From NCBI GenBank assembly GCA_002362155.1, contig DETN01000025.1, positions 1-28,859 of the forward strand: 28,859 bases of DNA, written 5' to 3'. This DNA comes from Lachnospiraceae bacterium UBA3287. Lineage in GTDB: Bacteria; Bacillota; Clostridia; Lachnospirales; Lachnospiraceae. A program made the translations under genes and the position numbers. Below, piece by piece: positions 8,052 to 15,089 of this stretch. Under the pieces are notes generated by a model. It was given only the letters and a program-made list of their open reading frames with translations. It was not told the origin of the DNA and made no database searches. Each line of letters starts with the position of its first letter. Position 1 is the stretch's first letter.

Positions 8052-8495
8052 ATGTTCCTTCTCATCTGCCTGGCCGCTTTCGGGGCCCTTTTTGCCATCT
8101 TTTGTACCGGGCGCCTGGAAATGGAAGCCAGGGCCAGGGACTACCGGAGAAAGATCCACAAAAGGCTCCTGGTCCGCTCTCCCGGGGCCGAAAAGGATCT
8201 GACCTGTGACCTCTGGTCCGCCACCTATATCATAGGCAGGATGAAGAGCAAGTGCGATCTGTGCCTTTCCGGGGACCCCTATGTGTCCAGGATCCACGCC
8301 GCCATGCTCTATGACGGAAGGACCTACCGGATCAAGCCCATCTGCCACACCCGCGCCGGCAGATCCTATACCAGCGACGTCTACGTCAACGACATCCGCG
8401 TGCCCCTGGAAGGTACCCTTTTGGAGGACGGGGATGAGATCATGCTGGGCAGGACCGCTGTCCGCTATGTCAATGTAAAGGGGAAAAAGCGATGA
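8052..8495 (+). CDS. Membrane-anchored FHA-domain protein
   Basis: This encodes 147 residues from ATG 8052 with GGGAGG 6 bases upstream. Residues 1-18 form one hydrophobic helix, followed by a charged segment, so the FHA domain should lie in the cytoplasm. The FHA fold is clear: TYIIGRMKSKCDLCL (about 58-72) gives the GR motif, PYVSRIHAAM (about 76-85) gives the SxxH phosphothreonine-binding motif, VYVNDIRV gives the N of the loop, and LLEDGDEIMLG gives the conserved DGDxI.LG strand. FHA domains bind phosphothreonine peptides, so the probable ligands are targets of the kinase encoded at 2986. The gene is directly before the SEDS gene, overlapping it by 4 bases, the same order as fhaB-pstP-rodA-pbpA-type clusters. 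All key FHA residues look intact. Confidence 0.9.
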   Translation: MFLLICLAAFGALFAIFCTGRLEMEARARDYRRKIHKRLLVRSPGAEKDLTCDLWSATYIIGRMKSKCDLCLSGDPYVSRIHAAMLYDGRTYRIKPICHTRAGRSYTSDVYVNDIRVPLEGTLLEDGDEIMLGRTAVRYVNVKGKKR

Positions 8496-9847
8496 AAAAG
8501 ACACTTCCCCGTCTGGGAGCTCCCCTCCTGACGATTCTTTTTTCCATACTGCTCATGACTTACGTAAGCAGCCTCGCCGACCCGGATCTTGGAGACAGTG
8601 CATTCCGCCTTTACCGGACGGCCATGCTGCTTACCTCATTTATGGCCCTCCTGGCCTTCCTCATGGATATGGGAAAGGGGATCCGGCTGCAGAGCATGAT
8701 CCTGTCTCTGTCCGTCCTCTCCTCCTGCGGATGCACCATCCAGTTCCTTCTGGGCAATATCAGGGACCATCTGGTCTACCAGGTCCTCTTTATGGCCGCG
8801 GCCGCCCTGGTCTTTCTCTTCCTTGCGGGAAAATGCGCCGTCTCCGACCGCCTCTTTTATCTGGCGGCCGCCGGCGTGGTCCTGCTTCTTGCCCTCAACT
8901 ATTTCCTGGGACAGGCGCCTCCCGGAGGCTTTACCACCGCAAGGCTCTGGCTCTTTGTGGGCGGGGTCTCCATCCAGCCCGGAGAAATGGTCAAGATCCT
9001 TCTGATCTTCCTGGGAGCCGCCTCCTACCGGAAATGGCAGAGATGCGCCGTCAGCTTCGCCCTCTGCCTCTCTTCCTGCCTGATCCTTCTAAAGCTCAGC
9101 GACATGGGCAACGCCGCCGTCATCTTCCTCATCCTGGTGGTCCAGGTCTTCTATCTGCTGGACAGCTGGAAGCTGGCCCTGCTCCTGGTAACGGGAGCCT
9201 TTACGGCCTTTGCCTGGCTGATCCGCCATTCCGCCTATGCCTCGGCCAGGCTCTCCAACTGGGGCCATGCCATGGAAAGGCCCGGCGGAGTCCACCAGCA
9301 GGCGGACCTTCTGGAGGCCATCCTCTTCGGCGGCCTTATAAACGGCGTGGGGGCGGATCATGCCGGGAGCCTTAAGTCCATCTACGCCATCGACTCAGAC
9401 ATGGCCCTGGGGGCCCTTCTGGCCGTTTTCGGCGCCGGCATCCTTTTCATCGTTCTGGGGGCCTATGTCATCCTGATCTGGCAGGCCGCCGGCAACCACA
9501 GCGTCTATCCCTTCAGCCATCTGGTCCTGGTCCAGGCCTCCATGCTGATCTTCGCCCAGGTATTCCTGAATTTCGGAGGCAGCATCGACCTGATCCCCTT
9601 CACCGGGATCACGGCGCCCCTGCTCTCTCTGGGCGGATCCTCCATGGTCTGCTTCGGGGCCCTGACCGGCATGTGCTTTGCGGCGGAGTGTCCCATCCTG
9701 AAAAGCGCGGATTCCCTGGCCAGGGAAACGGAAAACGTGGACATCCTCTCCAACCTGCTGAAATTTGGCAGCCGTTACCTGAAGGCGGCAGCTTACCGCC
9801 TGAAGGAGGTCATATGCACCGTTCTGAAAAAAGATACAGAAAACTGA
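8492..9847 (+). CDS. SEDS-family peptidoglycan glycosyltransferase (RodA/FtsW-like)
   Basis: This encodes 451 residues with about ten hydrophobic helices. ATG 8492 overlaps the FHA stop and has AAGGGG upstream. SEDS landmarks are present: RLWLFVGGVSIQPGEMVKIL (about 151-170) for the RW..GG..IQPSE.K motif, LSDMGNAAVIF (about 202-212) for the PDLGTA motif with the conserved Asp, WGHAMERPGGVHQQADLLEA (about 257-276) for the extracytoplasmic loop, SDMALGALLAVFG, and PFTGITAPLLSLGGSSM near the end for the P.TGi.LP..S.GGSS motif. SEDS proteins polymerise glycan strands from lipid II with a class B PBP as partner, and that partner is encoded next. RodA versus FtsW cannot be settled here; the cluster context suggests an accessory pair rather than the housekeeping divisome set. 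Confidence 0.9.
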   Translation: MKKTLPRLGAPLLTILFSILLMTYVSSLADPDLGDSAFRLYRTAMLLTSFMALLAFLMDMGKGIRLQSMILSLSVLSSCGCTIQFLLGNIRDHLVYQVLFMAAAALVFLFLAGKCAVSDRLFYLAAAGVVLLLALNYFLGQAPPGGFTTARLWLFVGGVSIQPGEMVKILLIFLGAASYRKWQRCAVSFALCLSSCLILLKLSDMGNAAVIFLILVVQVFYLLDSWKLALLLVTGAFTAFAWLIRHSAYASARLSNWGHAMERPGGVHQQADLLEAILFGGLINGVGADHAGSLKSIYAIDSDMALGALLAVFGAGILFIVLGAYVILIWQAAGNHSVYPFSHLVLVQASMLIFAQVFLNFGGSIDLIPFTGITAPLLSLGGSSMVCFGALTGMCFAAECPILKSADSLARETENVDILSNLLKFGSRYLKAAAYRLKEVICTVLKKDTEN

Positions 9848-11127
9848 TCCTGGCCCTGGCCCTGGTCCTGCTGGTCATGCTGCCGGCCTCCCTGATCCGC
9901 ATCAGTCTGGCCGCCTCTCAGATCAGCGCCCGCACCTTTACGGAAAGGACCGGCCGGTCCTCCGTCATCACGGACCGGAAGGGCGGCGTCCTTTCGGGAG
10001 GCGAGACCGATTTCGACTCCGTGGTGGGGAACCTGACCGGCAACGGCTGGTCGGCGGACAATACCATTTCCAGGCGCTACGCGGGAAAACTGAAACCCTC
10101 GGGCTTCAACGCCCTGACAGGAGAGGCCGGCCTTTCCGACAGATCCTGGAAATCCCTGGAGACCACCCTCCTGCCCGTTCAGGACCAGGTCACTTTAAAG
10201 GATGCCTTCCGGGGAAAAAGAGGGTGCCTCTTTTCCTACAACTATAAGACAGGCGAGGTCTATACCCTCCTCTCCCTTCCCTCCGCCTCCTTCCTGGCGG
10301 CCGGGGAGGAAAACACGGACGACGGAAGGCTTCTCAACCGCTGCCTGGACGCCTCCTATATCTCCGGCTCCACCATGAAGGTGGTCACCACCATCTGCGC
10401 CCTGGAGCAGGATCCCTCTCTGGCAGAGGCCTCCTATGACTGCGGGGGCCGCTTCGAAACGGAGGGGGGCATGGACGTGACCTGCCTGGGCGATAAGGAA
10501 GGGGGCCACGGGACCCACGACCTGGTGGGCGCCCTGGGGGTATCCTGCAACGTCTATTTCGCCCAGCTGATCCGGACCCTGAACGTGGACCAGGCCGCCC
10601 AGACCCTCAGACAGCTGGGCTTTACGGTCAACGGCATCAGCGGCAGCAGCCTGAAAAACGTGGGAGAGCTGGACAAGACCGTCTCCTCCACCTCCTTTAT
10701 CGACTATAAGGCAGGGAGCCTCTGGTCTCTCATCGGCCAGGGCAGCACCCAGGTCAATGTGATCGACATGGCCATGATCGCCGGCGCCGCCGCAGGCGGC
10801 GGAGAAGCCGCTCTGCCCTGCGTCATCGCAGGGGAAGCCAAAGGAAAGACAAAGACCCTCTACAGCCCGGAAACGGCGTCGCTTCTGTCCGGCTACTGGT
10901 CCAAAGCAACAGAGCAGTATTACAGGGACGGCGGCAAGGGCCTTACCTCTCTCATCGACATGGCCAAGACCGGCACCGCCGAGCAGGGAGACGGCACCGT
11001 CAACCGTCTTCTCATGGGAGTCAGCAGGGAAAAGCAGACCGCCTTCATGATCGTGGTGGAAAACTGGCAGGAGGGCGATCCCATGCCCGCCGATATCGCC
11101 AATACCCTGATGCCCCTTCTGCCCTGA
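9814..11127 (+). CDS. Class B penicillin-binding protein (D,D-transpeptidase), PbpA-like
   Basis: This encodes 437 residues; ATG 9814 has AAGGAGGT just upstream and overlaps the SEDS gene by 34 bases. One TM helix (about residues 10-30) anchors the protein with its bulk outside the membrane. The transpeptidase motifs are all intact: SGSTMK (S186..K189, SxxK with the acyl-accepting serine), GVSCNVYF (S244-C-N246, SxN) and MAKTGTAEQ (K385-T-G). The pre-catalytic region (about 40-135) is short, as in actinobacterial PbpA, and there is no PASTA repeat. It should crosslink stem peptides in peptidoglycan made by the adjacent SEDS enzyme. This is the last gene before a strong terminator, so it closes the cluster. 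Its dedicated link to a kinase/GTPase module is the notable point. Confidence 0.92.
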   Translation: MHRSEKRYRKLILALALVLLVMLPASLIRISLAASQISARTFTERTGRSSVITDRKGGVLSGGETDFDSVVGNLTGNGWSADNTISRRYAGKLKPSGFNALTGEAGLSDRSWKSLETTLLPVQDQVTLKDAFRGKRGCLFSYNYKTGEVYTLLSLPSASFLAAGEENTDDGRLLNRCLDASYISGSTMKVVTTICALEQDPSLAEASYDCGGRFETEGGMDVTCLGDKEGGHGTHDLVGALGVSCNVYFAQLIRTLNVDQAAQTLRQLGFTVNGISGSSLKNVGELDKTVSSTSFIDYKAGSLWSLIGQGSTQVNVIDMAMIAGAAAGGGEAALPCVIAGEAKGKTKTLYSPETASLLSGYWSKATEQYYRDGGKGLTSLIDMAKTGTAEQGDGTVNRLLMGVSREKQTAFMIVVENWQEGDPMPADIANTLMPLLP

Positions 11128-11160
11128 AAAGGGATTAAAACCATAGAAAAGAAACAATGA

Positions 11161-11220
11161 AAAAGCTCCTTAAGGGACCCCCGGCAGCCATGCCGCACGG
11201 TCTCCTTAAGGAGCTTTTTT
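11161..11220. terminator. Intrinsic terminator between convergent genes
   Basis: A 12-bp perfect stem (AGCTCCTTAAGG at 11164-11175 with CCTTAAGGAGCT at 11204-11215), extended inward by GACC/GGTC, is followed by TTTTTT on the + strand. It closes the 84-11127 cluster. The A-run on the other side gives a shorter T-run on the - strand, so it may also stop the opposing FMN-binding gene. Confidence 0.9.
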
Positions 11221-11245
11221 GATTTCATTTTCGGGCGGTCTCCGA

Positions 11246-12115
11246 TCAGTAGGCCTCTGCCTCACCCGTATACATGTCCACCCTGGCCTTGGCGTACTCC
11301 TGCTGAATGCCTTCCTCATAGTTGGCGATGATCAGGGTAATGATGTAGTAGGGATAGTCGTCGGAAGGATAGCCGCTGATATAGGTATCGTAGACATAGC
11401 CCTCGTCATATCCGGCGGGCTGCTCGGAAGGGTAATGGCCCCAGAAATGTTCGGCGGCGATGATGGCGTCGATATGGGAGATGCCTTCGGGCTCTTCCTC
11501 TTCCTCCTCTTCCTCTTTCTCCGGTTCTTCTTCCTGCTGCACTTCCTCCACTTCCTCTTCGGGCTCCTCAGGCTTTTCCTCCTCGGGCTCTGCCGGGACT
11601 TCCTCTTCGGGCTTTTCTTCCTCTGCCGCAGCCATTTCTGCCTGGGCCTTGGCCTTCTCAATGCCCTCCAGCAGCATGGCCATGGTCTCTTCGTCGGCCC
11701 CTGCCTCGGAGCAGCAGACCTGGAAGGCATCCTGGAAGGCCCTTCCGCTGACGGTGGCGCCGGAAACCGTGTCGGTATAGAGGGACTGGCCGGAAACGAT
11801 GCGGGAGGCCATTTCGCTCATGGCGATCTTTCCGATCTCCGGATCCTCGTCGGACCGGATGGTGATGTTGGTGACCTGGTATCTGTTAAAGACGGCCGTC
11901 ACCTCCACCGGGCCCGCATAGCCCTGGGCCGAGGCCGTATAGGTGCCGGGGGCGCTGAAAGAGCCCGCCGTGAGCTCCGGGATCTCTTCCCCGGAGCGCA
12001 GGTTTCTGATACCGTATATGGCAAGAATGATGACCGCAGCAGCGGCGATAAGACGCAGTATATTCGTTTTCAAAACAGCATATTTCTCCTTATTTCGTTT
12101 TTCTTTTTCAGTCAT
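11246..12115 (-). CDS. Membrane-anchored FMN-binding-domain protein with acidic linker
   Basis: This encodes 289 residues from ATG at 12115; an open frame upstream lacks a good start, and AAGG lies 4 bases before this ATG. Residues ~17-36 form a TM helix or signal anchor. Residues ~57-135 match an FMN_bind domain of the RnfG/NqrC type: GTYTASAQGYAGPVEVTAVF, then SLYTDTVSGATVSG with the SGAT motif (S118-T121) where FMN is attached to Thr in RnfG/NqrC. An acidic segment (about 165-210) has long runs of Glu with Pro, then comes a Tyr-rich C-terminal domain containing SGYPSDDYPYY. The role is probably extracytoplasmic flavin-linked electron transfer, with the partner unknown. Covalent flavinylation would need ApbE, which is not in the window. 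It stands alone, convergent with the PBP gene. Confidence 0.82.
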   Translation of the reverse strand: MTEKEKRNKEKYAVLKTNILRLIAAAAVIILAIYGIRNLRSGEEIPELTAGSFSAPGTYTASAQGYAGPVEVTAVFNRYQVTNITIRSDEDPEIGKIAMSEMASRIVSGQSLYTDTVSGATVSGRAFQDAFQVCCSEAGADEETMAMLLEGIEKAKAQAEMAAAEEEKPEEEVPAEPEEEKPEEPEEEVEEVQQEEEPEKEEEEEEEEPEGISHIDAIIAAEHFWGHYPSEQPAGYDEGYVYDTYISGYPSDDYPYYIITLIIANYEEGIQQEYAKARVDMYTGEAEAY

Positions 12116-12220
12116 GCACCTTTTTATATTAGCACTTCGGAGCCTCTTATTCCACTTAAAAATGTCTGCTTCCTTCATTTGATTTGCGTTTGATTTCCGT
12201 AAAGCCCTCCTCCCCGGGGC

Positions 12221-12240
12221 CGGAAGATCCCGGAAGATCC
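12221..12240. repeat. Two tandem copies of a 10-base unit
   Basis: CGGAAGATCC occurs twice back to back in the spacer between the divergent FMN-binding and exonuclease genes. It has no evident function and may simply be slippage. Confidence 0.5.
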
Positions 12241-12268
12241 CGCATGGAAGCGGCACAGCGGATTTGGG

Positions 12269-12297
12269 TGGACAAGGCAGGCCCTTTGTGATAGATT
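12269..12297 (+). promoter_or_regulatory. Candidate sigma-A promoter for the exonuclease gene
   Basis: TGGACA (12269-12274) and TAGATT (12292-12297) are separated by 17 bases, and start about 45 bases before the chosen start codon. Each hexamer has one or two mismatches to consensus. It is the only reasonable candidate in this spacer. Confidence 0.45.
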
Positions 12298-12342
12298 ATC
12301 ATTTACTGCATCTTAAGCGTAATGAATCAGAAGGTTATACAC

Positions 12343-13749
12343 ATGGACCAGACAGAAATCACCAGGGCATATACGGACAGATGCCTTGTCTTTTACGGCA
12401 GCAGGGTCAATACCCTGCCCTACAGGATCTTCGCTCTCTACAAGGTCCTGACAACTGCATACGCGGATCCTTCCTGCCGCCTGCCGGAAATGACAAAAGG
12501 TTCGGCCCTGTACGACGAAGAGGAAAAGTTCTACCGCTTCCGCGGAGAAGACGGGACAGAGACAGACCTGACCCGGTCCGACACCGTTCTCTGGGCCAGC
12601 CTTTTCCAGGACCCGGAGGGCAGGGGAAAGATCTTTGTCTTCGGCATGGGACGGCAGGACTTCAGCCGCCGGCCCTTTGAAGCCCCCTGCCAGATCGCGG
12701 TCAGGGCCGACGATCTCTCGGCCAGGACCTACCGGATCCTGAAAAAGTATAAAAGCGCCAATCCCGCCAAATATACCCTCCCCTCCGTCCATACCATGGA
12801 TCCCGGGGACCATGCCCGGGAAGAGCTGATCTTTTCTCCCGCCTGCCCCGGATGCGATGCCTTTTCCTACTGCAGCCATACCCTCTGCACGGACGCGGGC
12901 CGCTGCGCCCTTCTTGCAGGTCCCCTGAAGGACCGTCAGATGCGAAACCGTGACCGGCTGGAAAAATGCGCTTCCCCCATCGAAAGGATCGCCGTCCTGG
13001 ACTTCGAGATGCAGGACGACTATCCCATGCAGTTCGCAGGCCTCATTCTGGAATGGAACGGCCTCGTCTACGAAATAAAGAAGGAACTGAACATGTACAT
13101 CGCCCTGCCCGAGGGCGTAAATATCTCTCCCTATGTTTCCAGGCTCACCGGCATAGGCCGGGACCTGCTGGAAAAAAAGGGGATTCCCGAAATGAACGCC
13201 GCCCTGCAGATCGACGACTTCCTTTCCGGCGTGTCCGCCATCTGCGGCCAGACCCCGGTCAGGGATTTCGAGCTCCTTCACCTGATCTACGAAAGGAACC
13301 GGCTGCCCAAGCCCCTTCCTCTCCAGTCCGGCAAATATATCGACGTGGCCATCCTGCTCCAGTGTCTTTATGACAACGCCCAGCTCCTTTCCCTGGAAAA
13401 GGAGGCTGCGGTCATGGGGCTTTCCAGGGAAAAGGGAAGATTCCACAACGCCGTGACGGACACCGCGGTGACCGCCTCCCTCTTTATCAGGCTCTTCCCT
13501 CTCTACGCCCTCTCCTACGGCCAGACGCCTCTTTTCGATCTGGCCATGGCCCAGAAGGCCCGCTGCCCCCTGCTGCTGGAGCAGCTTCCGGGCAACACCC
13601 TGCCTTCCGAAAACCAGGAGTCCAGAAAAGAAAAGAGGATCCCCGCACCGGAGAAACTCTCCGGATCCAGAAGATCCTCAAAATATCCCTCTCCCGCCAG
13701 GACATCGGGCCGGCAGGACCGTCCCGTCAGGACCAGGCGCCAGGGCTGA
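12343..13749 (+). CDS. DEDDh-family 3'-5' exonuclease with cysteine-cluster N-terminal domain
   Basis: This encodes 468 residues from ATG 12343, which has AGAAGG 8 bases upstream; ATG 12322 in frame is an alternative with a weak site. The C-terminal half carries DnaQ-like exonuclease motifs (residue numbers from 12343): AVLDFEM (D220, E222, motif I), VRDFELL (D308, motif II) and HNAVTDTA (H368, D373, motif III), which makes it DEDDh. The N-terminal ~200 residues are unrecognised and end in a cluster CPGCDAFSYCSHTLC...C (about 168-188) that could bind zinc or an iron-sulfur cluster. The C-terminal ~60 residues are basic and Ser/Arg-rich, likely disordered and nucleic-acid-binding. The substrate (RNA or DNA) cannot be told from sequence. 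It ends flush against the opposing DAHP synthase gene. Confidence 0.8.
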   Translation: MDQTEITRAYTDRCLVFYGSRVNTLPYRIFALYKVLTTAYADPSCRLPEMTKGSALYDEEEKFYRFRGEDGTETDLTRSDTVLWASLFQDPEGRGKIFVFGMGRQDFSRRPFEAPCQIAVRADDLSARTYRILKKYKSANPAKYTLPSVHTMDPGDHAREELIFSPACPGCDAFSYCSHTLCTDAGRCALLAGPLKDRQMRNRDRLEKCASPIERIAVLDFEMQDDYPMQFAGLILEWNGLVYEIKKELNMYIALPEGVNISPYVSRLTGIGRDLLEKKGIPEMNAALQIDDFLSGVSAICGQTPVRDFELLHLIYERNRLPKPLPLQSGKYIDVAILLQCLYDNAQLLSLEKEAAVMGLSREKGRFHNAVTDTAVTASLFIRLFPLYALSYGQTPLFDLAMAQKARCPLLLEQLPGNTLPSENQESRKEKRIPAPEKLSGSRRSSKYPSPARTSGRQDRPVRTRRQG

Positions 13750-14790
13750 TCATCTTTTCCAGTCCTCCGCCAGATCCAGGACCAGTCTTTCCGTCTTTTC
13801 CCATCCCAGGCAGGGATCGGTGATGGACCTGCCGTAGGAGTGTTCGTGGATCCCCTGGCAGCCGTCCTCCAGATAACTTTCGATCATGAGACCTTTGACC
13901 AGTCTGCGCAGGTCATCCGAATGCCTGCGGCTGTGAAGCACGTCCTTGGAGATCCTGATCTGCTCCCCGTATTTTTTGCCCGAGTTGCAGTGATTGGTAT
14001 CCACGATGACGGCCGGATTGGCAAGGTCTCTTTCTGCGTACAGATCCTGTACGTTCCTCAGCTCCTCATAGTGGTAGTTGGGGTGGCTCCTGCCGTATCT
14101 GTCCACGTAGCCCCTGAGAATGACATGGGCAAAGGGATTGCCCGGGGTCGCCACTTCCCAGCCTCTGTAAAGGAAGGTATGGGCGCTCTGGGCCGCATGG
14201 ATGGAATTCATCATAACGGTCAGATCGCCGGCGGTGGGATTCTTCATGCCCACCGGGATCCCGATCCCGCTGGCCACCAGGCGGTGCTGCTGGTTCTCCA
14301 CCGATCTGGCCCCTATGGCCACGTAGGACAGCAGGTCCGACAGATATCTGTGGTTCTCGGGATAGAGCATCTCGTCGGCGCAGGTGAAGCCGCACTCCTC
14401 GGCGGCCCGCATGTGGAGGGAGCGGATGGCGATGATGCCCCCCAGCATGTCCTCCTTCTTCTCCGGATCCGGCTGATGCAGCATGCCCTTATAGCCCGTT
14501 CCCACGGTCCTGGGCTTGTTGGTGTAGATCCTGGGCACGATAAAGATCTGGTCCGCCACCTTCTCCTGGAGCCTGGACAGTCTGGAGATATACTCCAGAA
14601 CAGGGTCCTCGTGATCGGCGGAGCAGGGGCCGATGACCAGGAGCATGCGGCCGTCCTTTCCAGTCATGATCTCTTCTATGACCCTGTCTCTCTCCTCCTT
14701 GAGCTTCTTTACCCTTTCCGATACCGGATACTGGTCCTTCAGTTCCAGAGGGGTGGGGAGCTTTCTTCTGAATTCCATCGTCATCTGCAT
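13750..14790 (-). CDS. aroF: 3-deoxy-D-arabino-heptulosonate-7-phosphate (DAHP) synthase, class I
   Basis: This encodes 346 residues of a class I-alpha (AroF/AroG/AroH-type) DAHP synthase, which condenses phosphoenolpyruvate and erythrose 4-phosphate in the first step of aromatic amino-acid synthesis. Motifs are clear: LLVIGPCSADHEDPV, IVPRIYTNKPRTVGTGYKG, GIPVGMKNPTAGDL, and VDTNHCNSGK with metal and substrate ligands. I place the start at ATG 14790 because GGAGG lies 8 bases upstream and because the in-frame ATG at 14847 lies upstream of the leader terminator and has a poor ribosome site. The choice of symbol is by family; which effector inhibits the enzyme is not visible. Expression is probably attenuated by the Tyr/Phe leader peptide described separately. 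No companion aro, trp or tyr gene is in the window. Confidence 0.93.
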   Translation of the reverse strand: MQMTMEFRRKLPTPLELKDQYPVSERVKKLKEERDRVIEEIMTGKDGRMLLVIGPCSADHEDPVLEYISRLSRLQEKVADQIFIVPRIYTNKPRTVGTGYKGMLHQPDPEKKEDMLGGIIAIRSLHMRAAEECGFTCADEMLYPENHRYLSDLLSYVAIGARSVENQQHRLVASGIGIPVGMKNPTAGDLTVMMNSIHAAQSAHTFLYRGWEVATPGNPFAHVILRGYVDRYGRSHPNYHYEELRNVQDLYAERDLANPAVIVDTNHCNSGKKYGEQIRISKDVLHSRRHSDDLRRLVKGLMIESYLEDGCQGIHEHSYGRSITDPCLGWEKTERLVLDLAEDWKR

Positions 14791-14806
14791 CTTTTCTGCC
14801 TCCGTT

Positions 14807-14842
14807 AAAAAATCCCGCTCATCACATTCGGATAAGCGGGAT
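14807..14842 (-). terminator. Attenuator terminator in the DAHP synthase leader
   Basis: On the - strand, ATCCCGCTTATC (14842-14831) pairs with GATGAGCGGGAT (14823-14812), with one mismatch, over a short loop and is followed by TTTTTT (14812-14807). It lies 16 bases before the DAHP synthase start codon and downstream of a Tyr/Phe-rich leader ORF, so it is placed to act as an attenuator. Confidence 0.85.
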
Positions 14843-14889
14843 ATCATGTCTTCTTCGTGTCCAGCCTAAACGCACCTGTGCATGCCAAA

Positions 14890-14967
14890 TCAGGAACTCT
14901 GTCCAAAGTCCAGGGTCCCGAAAAAATATCCGCCGTAAAAATAAGCACCTGCGTTTTGTCTGAGCAT
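14890..14967 (-). CDS. Tyr/Phe-rich leader peptide of the DAHP synthase gene
   Basis: This is a 25-codon ORF with ATG at 14967 and TGA at 14892-14890, preceded by AAAGGA about 7 bases upstream. Its core reads AYFYGGYFFG, and a further Phe follows; in all there are three Tyr and four Phe in 25 residues. It lies about 35 bases downstream of a good promoter and 48 bases before a terminator hairpin that precedes the DAHP synthase gene. By analogy with pheA and trp leaders, ribosome stalling at these codons when charged tRNA-Tyr or tRNA-Phe is scarce would prevent termination. The ORF, its composition and the terminator are seen; the regulatory action is inferred. Confidence 0.78.
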   Translation of the reverse strand: MLRQNAGAYFYGGYFFGTLDFGQSS

Positions 14968-15009
14968 GGGGTTTCCTTTCTGCTTCCAAAGCCTGTAAGC
15001 CTTGTGGAC

Positions 15010-15038
15010 AATATACCACGAAGGGCCGCAGCTGGCAA
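15010..15038 (-). promoter_or_regulatory. Promoter of the DAHP synthase leader and gene
   Basis: On the - strand TTGCCA (15038-15033) and TATATT (15015-15010) are 17 bases apart, with TG one base before the -10 hexamer. Transcription would start near 15003 and give a leader of about 210 bases. Confidence 0.75.
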
Positions 15039-15089
15039 CCAGAAATTCAGCACGCAAAAGCTTTAAACCGATAAAGCAGCCCGCTGTCC

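Noticed and set aside
9673..9813. Extended N-terminus for the penicillin-binding protein
   Set aside because: It overlaps the SEDS gene in another frame and has no ribosome site; ATG 9814 follows AAGGAGGT and begins a normal cytoplasmic tail plus TM anchor.
11490..11640. Microsatellite-like run in the FMN-binding gene
   Set aside because: The repetition reflects a stretch of Glu/Pro codons within an intact reading frame rather than a non-coding repeat or CRISPR-like array.
14791..14847. Longer DAHP synthase N-terminus starting at ATG 14847
   Set aside because: That start lies upstream of the leader terminator stem and has a poor ribosome site; ATG 14790 has GGAGG at the right distance.
14790..15003. 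T-box riboswitch before DAHP synthase
   Set aside because: I see no AGGGTGGNACCGCG-type T-box sequence on the - strand leader; instead a Tyr/Phe-rich ORF and a terminator explain the region.
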